From Halobacterium noricense (GTDB lineage Archaea; Halobacteriota; Halobacteria; Halobacteriales; Halobacteriaceae), in contig NZ_CP089468.1 of the NCBI RefSeq assembly GCF_021233435.1, positions 2,378,597-2,442,596 of the forward strand: a DNA stretch of 64,000 nt, given 5' to 3'. Shown piece after piece: positions 61,965 to 64,000 of the stretch. The translations under genes were made by a program, and so were the position numbers. Each line of letters opens with the position of its first letter. The stretch's first letter is position 1. The notes under the pieces are model-generated. The model had not been told where the DNA came from. It was given only the letters and a program-made list of their open reading frames with translations, and did not search any database.

Positions 61965-62137
61965 AGAGTAGTCGTCAAGCTTAAACATCCCGAGGGGTCC
62001 GGCCGGGAGCGTCCCCAACGGAGAGTCCCAGACTGCGCCCCGTCCGGCGAAAACCAGTTTCGCCGCTGAACCGTCGGACACGTGTCTGCAAAAGCCTTAT
62101 ACCCTCGTTTCTACTCTAATTGTGCAAAGGGTTCCGT

Positions 62138-63319
62138 ATGAAACTGGCAATGATCGGGTTCGGCCAGGCGGGCGGTAAAATACTCGACAAGTTCCTCGAG
62201 TACGACAAGCGGCACGACTCCAACATCGTGCGTGCCGCGGTCGCCGTCAACACCGCTAAAGCCGACCTCATGGGCTTGGAGCACGTTCCACAGGAGAATC
62301 GCGTCCTCATCGGACAGTCCCGCGTGAAGGGACACGGCGTCGGCGCCGACAACGAACTCGGCGCGGAAATCGCCGAAGAGGACATCGACGAGGTGCAGGG
62401 TGCAATCGACTCTATCCCGGTCCACGAGGTCGACGCGTTCCTCGTCATCTCCGGGCTTGGCGGCGGAACGGGCTCCGGCGGCTCCCCGGTCATCGCCAAA
62501 CACCTCAAGCGCATCTACACCGAACCCGTCTACGGACTCGGCGTGCTGCCCGGCAGCGACGAGGGCGGCATCTACACGCTGAACGCCGCGCGGTCGTTCC
62601 AGACGTTCGTGCGCGAGGTGGACAACCTCCTCGTGTTCGACAACGACGCGTGGCGCAAGTCCGGCGAGTCGATGCAGGGCGGCTACGACGAAATCAACGA
62701 GGAAATCGTCACCCGCTTCGGCATCCTCTTCGGTGCCGGCGAAGTCGAGCAGGGCGGCGACGTCGCCGAGAGCGTCGTCGACTCCAGCGAAATCATCAAC
62801 ACGCTCGCCGGCGGCGGCGTCTCCACGGTCGGCTACGCCTCCGAAGGCGTCGACAACAACACCTCCGGCAGCGGCCTGCTGTCGCGGTTCACCGGCAGCG
62901 ACGACAACGCCGTCGAGGACTCCGCCTCGACGACGAACCGCATCACGAGCCTCGTCCGGAAGGCGGCGCTCGGCCGACTCACCCTCCCGTGTGAAATCGA
63001 GGGCACCGAGCGCGCGCTGCTGGTCACCGCCGGCCCGCCGAAGTACCTCAACCGGAAGGGCATCGAGCGCGGCCGCAAGTGGCTCGAAGAGCAGACCGGC
63101 TCGATGGAGGTCCGCGGCGGCGACTACCCCGTGCCGAACTCCCAGCAGGTCGCGTCAGTCGTCCTGCTGTCGGGCGTGAACAACGTCCCGCGCATCAAGG
63201 AGCTACAGGAAGTCGCCATCGAGGCGCAGGACAACATCGACGACATCCGCGAGGAAAGCGAAGAGAACTTGGAGGAATTGGTCGAAGACGACGACGATGA
63301 ACTTGAACCGCTGTTCTAA
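62138..63319 (+). CDS. cetZ: CetZ tubulin/FtsZ-family cell-shape GTPase
   Basis: A 393-residue protein of the CetZ group, which controls cell shape and motility in haloarchaea. MKLAMIGFGQAGGKILDKFL is the CetZ start. VRAAVAVNTAKADLMGLEHV, VKGHGVGADNELGAEIAEED and the tubulin signature SGLGGGTGSGGSPVIAKHL are intact; the T7-like region is GLGVLPGSDEGGIYTLNAAR. The N-terminal sequence is closest to what I recall of CetZ1. ATG 62138 is used; GTG 62120 would add six residues. CCTTATACC about 40 bp upstream is the likely promoter. The last 23 bp overlap the next gene. Confidence 0.93.
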   Translation: MKLAMIGFGQAGGKILDKFLEYDKRHDSNIVRAAVAVNTAKADLMGLEHVPQENRVLIGQSRVKGHGVGADNELGAEIAEEDIDEVQGAIDSIPVHEVDAFLVISGLGGGTGSGGSPVIAKHLKRIYTEPVYGLGVLPGSDEGGIYTLNAARSFQTFVREVDNLLVFDNDAWRKSGESMQGGYDEINEEIVTRFGILFGAGEVEQGGDVAESVVDSSEIINTLAGGGVSTVGYASEGVDNNTSGSGLLSRFTGSDDNAVEDSASTTNRITSLVRKAALGRLTLPCEIEGTERALLVTAGPPKYLNRKGIERGRKWLEEQTGSMEVRGGDYPVPNSQQVASVVLLSGVNNVPRIKELQEVAIEAQDNIDDIREESEENLEELVEDDDDELEPLF

Positions 63320-64000
63320 GCTAGCGGTCGCTCTCGTCGTCCTCCTCGCGGTCGCCGCGGTCCCGGCAGCTGCCGTCTCGATTAGCGGCGACGCGCCGGG
63401 TAGCGTGCAGGCTGGCGCACAACAGGAGACGACGTTCACCGTCGCCGACCCCTTCGAGAGCTACGAGGAGTGGACGCTCCAGGCGGAGACGGACCTGACC
63501 GACGTCACGTGGCAGATCGTCACGTTCGACAACGCGGGCAACCAGATCGACGAGGCGACGCTCACGGGGCAGTCGGTGAGCTACGACTTCGCGGCGTCCA
63601 GCGGCGCGGTACGCGCCGAAGTCACCATCGTCGGCACGGTGCCGTCGTCGAACGCGTGGTCGTGGAGCTACGACCCCGCGCAGACGATTACGTACGCGGA
63701 GTTCGTGCAGGCCCAATCCGGCGGTGCCAGCAACACGCTGGAAACGTACAGCACGCGGCCGTACACGACCGCGAGCCAGGAGGCACGCACCGCCATCAGT
63801 GACGCCGAGGCCGCCATCGAGAAGGCCGAGAGCGCCGGCGCGAGTGTCGGCGGCGCGAAGAGCGACCTCCAGGACGCCATCGAGTTCTACAACGGTGGCA
63901 ACTTCGAGCAGGCGATTAGCAACGCCGAGCAAGCCGAGTCCGCCGCGAACAGCGCGGCGTCGTCGGCCGAGCGCACCGACCTCATCATCATGGTCGCCGC
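63297..64000 (+). CDS. Exported protein overlapping cetZ, N-terminal part (runs off window)
   Basis: ATG 63297 lies inside the cetZ 3' end in another frame (23-bp overlap) and the frame is open to the window edge (at least 234 codons). A Sec-type signal MNLNRCSKLAVALVVLLAVA ends near VPAAAVS. A beta-rich domain (FTVADPFESYEEWTLQAETD; VSYDFAASSGAVRAEVTIVG) is followed by a helical, Ala/Glu-rich coiled-coil-like stretch (SDAEAAIEKAESAGASVGGA). LIIMVA at the edge begins a membrane helix. The overlap implies translational coupling to CetZ. Confidence 0.8.
   Translation, partial: MNLNRCSKLAVALVVLLAVAAVPAAAVSISGDAPGSVQAGAQQETTFTVADPFESYEEWTLQAETDLTDVTWQIVTFDNAGNQIDEATLTGQSVSYDFAASSGAVRAEVTIVGTVPSSNAWSWSYDPAQTITYAEFVQAQSGGASNTLETYSTRPYTTASQEARTAISDAEAAIEKAESAGASVGGAKSDLQDAIEFYNGGNFEQAISNAEQAESAANSAASSAERTDLIIMVA

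Noticed and set aside
60930..62081. 383-residue minus-strand reading frame opposite the NDUFA9-like gene
   Set aside because: Its sequence is Arg/Val/Asp shadow of the third-position GC bias; the plus strand has a clear SDR protein.

Overview
The window is a G+C-rich archaeal chromosome segment, almost certainly from a haloarchaeon (class Halobacteria, possibly Halobacterium or a relative). The evidence is the strongly acidic predicted proteins, Tat lipoproteins with a Cys lipobox, TrmB and RAM-domain proteins, a CetZ tubulin, MptA, mevalonate-pathway HMG-CoA reductase, an AhbAB fusion, NurA/HerA and a haloarchaeal TnpB element. The genus is a guess. Genes are dense. Many tail-to-tail neighbours share or abut stop codons.

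Layout. 0-3 kb: potassium-channel and stress membrane proteins. 3-9 kb: nucleoside and pentose-phosphate catabolism (uridine phosphorylase family, PfkB kinase, ribose-1,5-bisphosphate isomerase, DeoC), then an archaeal methylthiotransferase. 10.35-11.8 kb: a TnpB-only insertion element whose tnpB carries a single in-frame amber codon. 12-15.6 kb: small zinc-finger proteins, a CDF transporter, a HIT protein and methionine aminopeptidase. 15.7-20 kb: a polyamine-type ABC importer. 20-27.4 kb: asparaginase, isocitrate dehydrogenase, a SUI1 protein, HMG-CoA reductase and a thiamine-binding pair. 28.5-35.2 kb: an amidohydrolase, nadABC and gpmI. 35.7-41.7 kb: nurA, an ABC exporter and herA. 41.7-48.9 kb: UspA, a KaiC-type ATPase, NAD kinase, MptA, TrmB, a DUF255 thioredoxin protein and FxsA. 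48.9-50.4 kb: tRNA-Ile followed by a low-G+C accessory operon. 50.4-56.9 kb: small membrane proteins, AhbAB, TrpD2-like, cyclophilin, ferredoxin, tRNA-Leu, two CrcB and DUF5813. 57.1-64 kb: TrkA flanked by RAM-only proteins, an orphan E1-alpha, Tmk, an NDUFA9-like protein, CetZ and an exported protein that overlaps it.

Two repeat phenomena stand out. First, six conserved enzymes (asparaginase, HMG-CoA reductase, NadB, GpmI, HerA, cyclophilin) each carry an in-frame insert of about 16-19 residues whose DNA consists of short GC-rich hairpins, several with 3-nt loops. Second, five gene or tRNA 3' ends run directly into the same T-rich module, (C/T)TTTTGC(GC)TGCG, followed by hairpins and then AAAAGCACTCC. 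These modules fill two convergent intergenic regions as inverted pairs. Of 17 convergent junctions, ten have a gap of 4 bp or less or overlap. The other seven hold an insertion element, repeats, a duplication or otherwise gene-free DNA.

Working together: nadA-nadB-nadC make nicotinate mononucleotide and nadK makes NADP. NurA and HerA form a DNA-end-resection pair. The phosphorylase, PfkB kinase and R15P isomerase could feed nucleoside ribose into central metabolism. The thiamine-binding lipoprotein has no permease or ATPase here. All identifications come from reading sequence and remembered family features; no searches were run.
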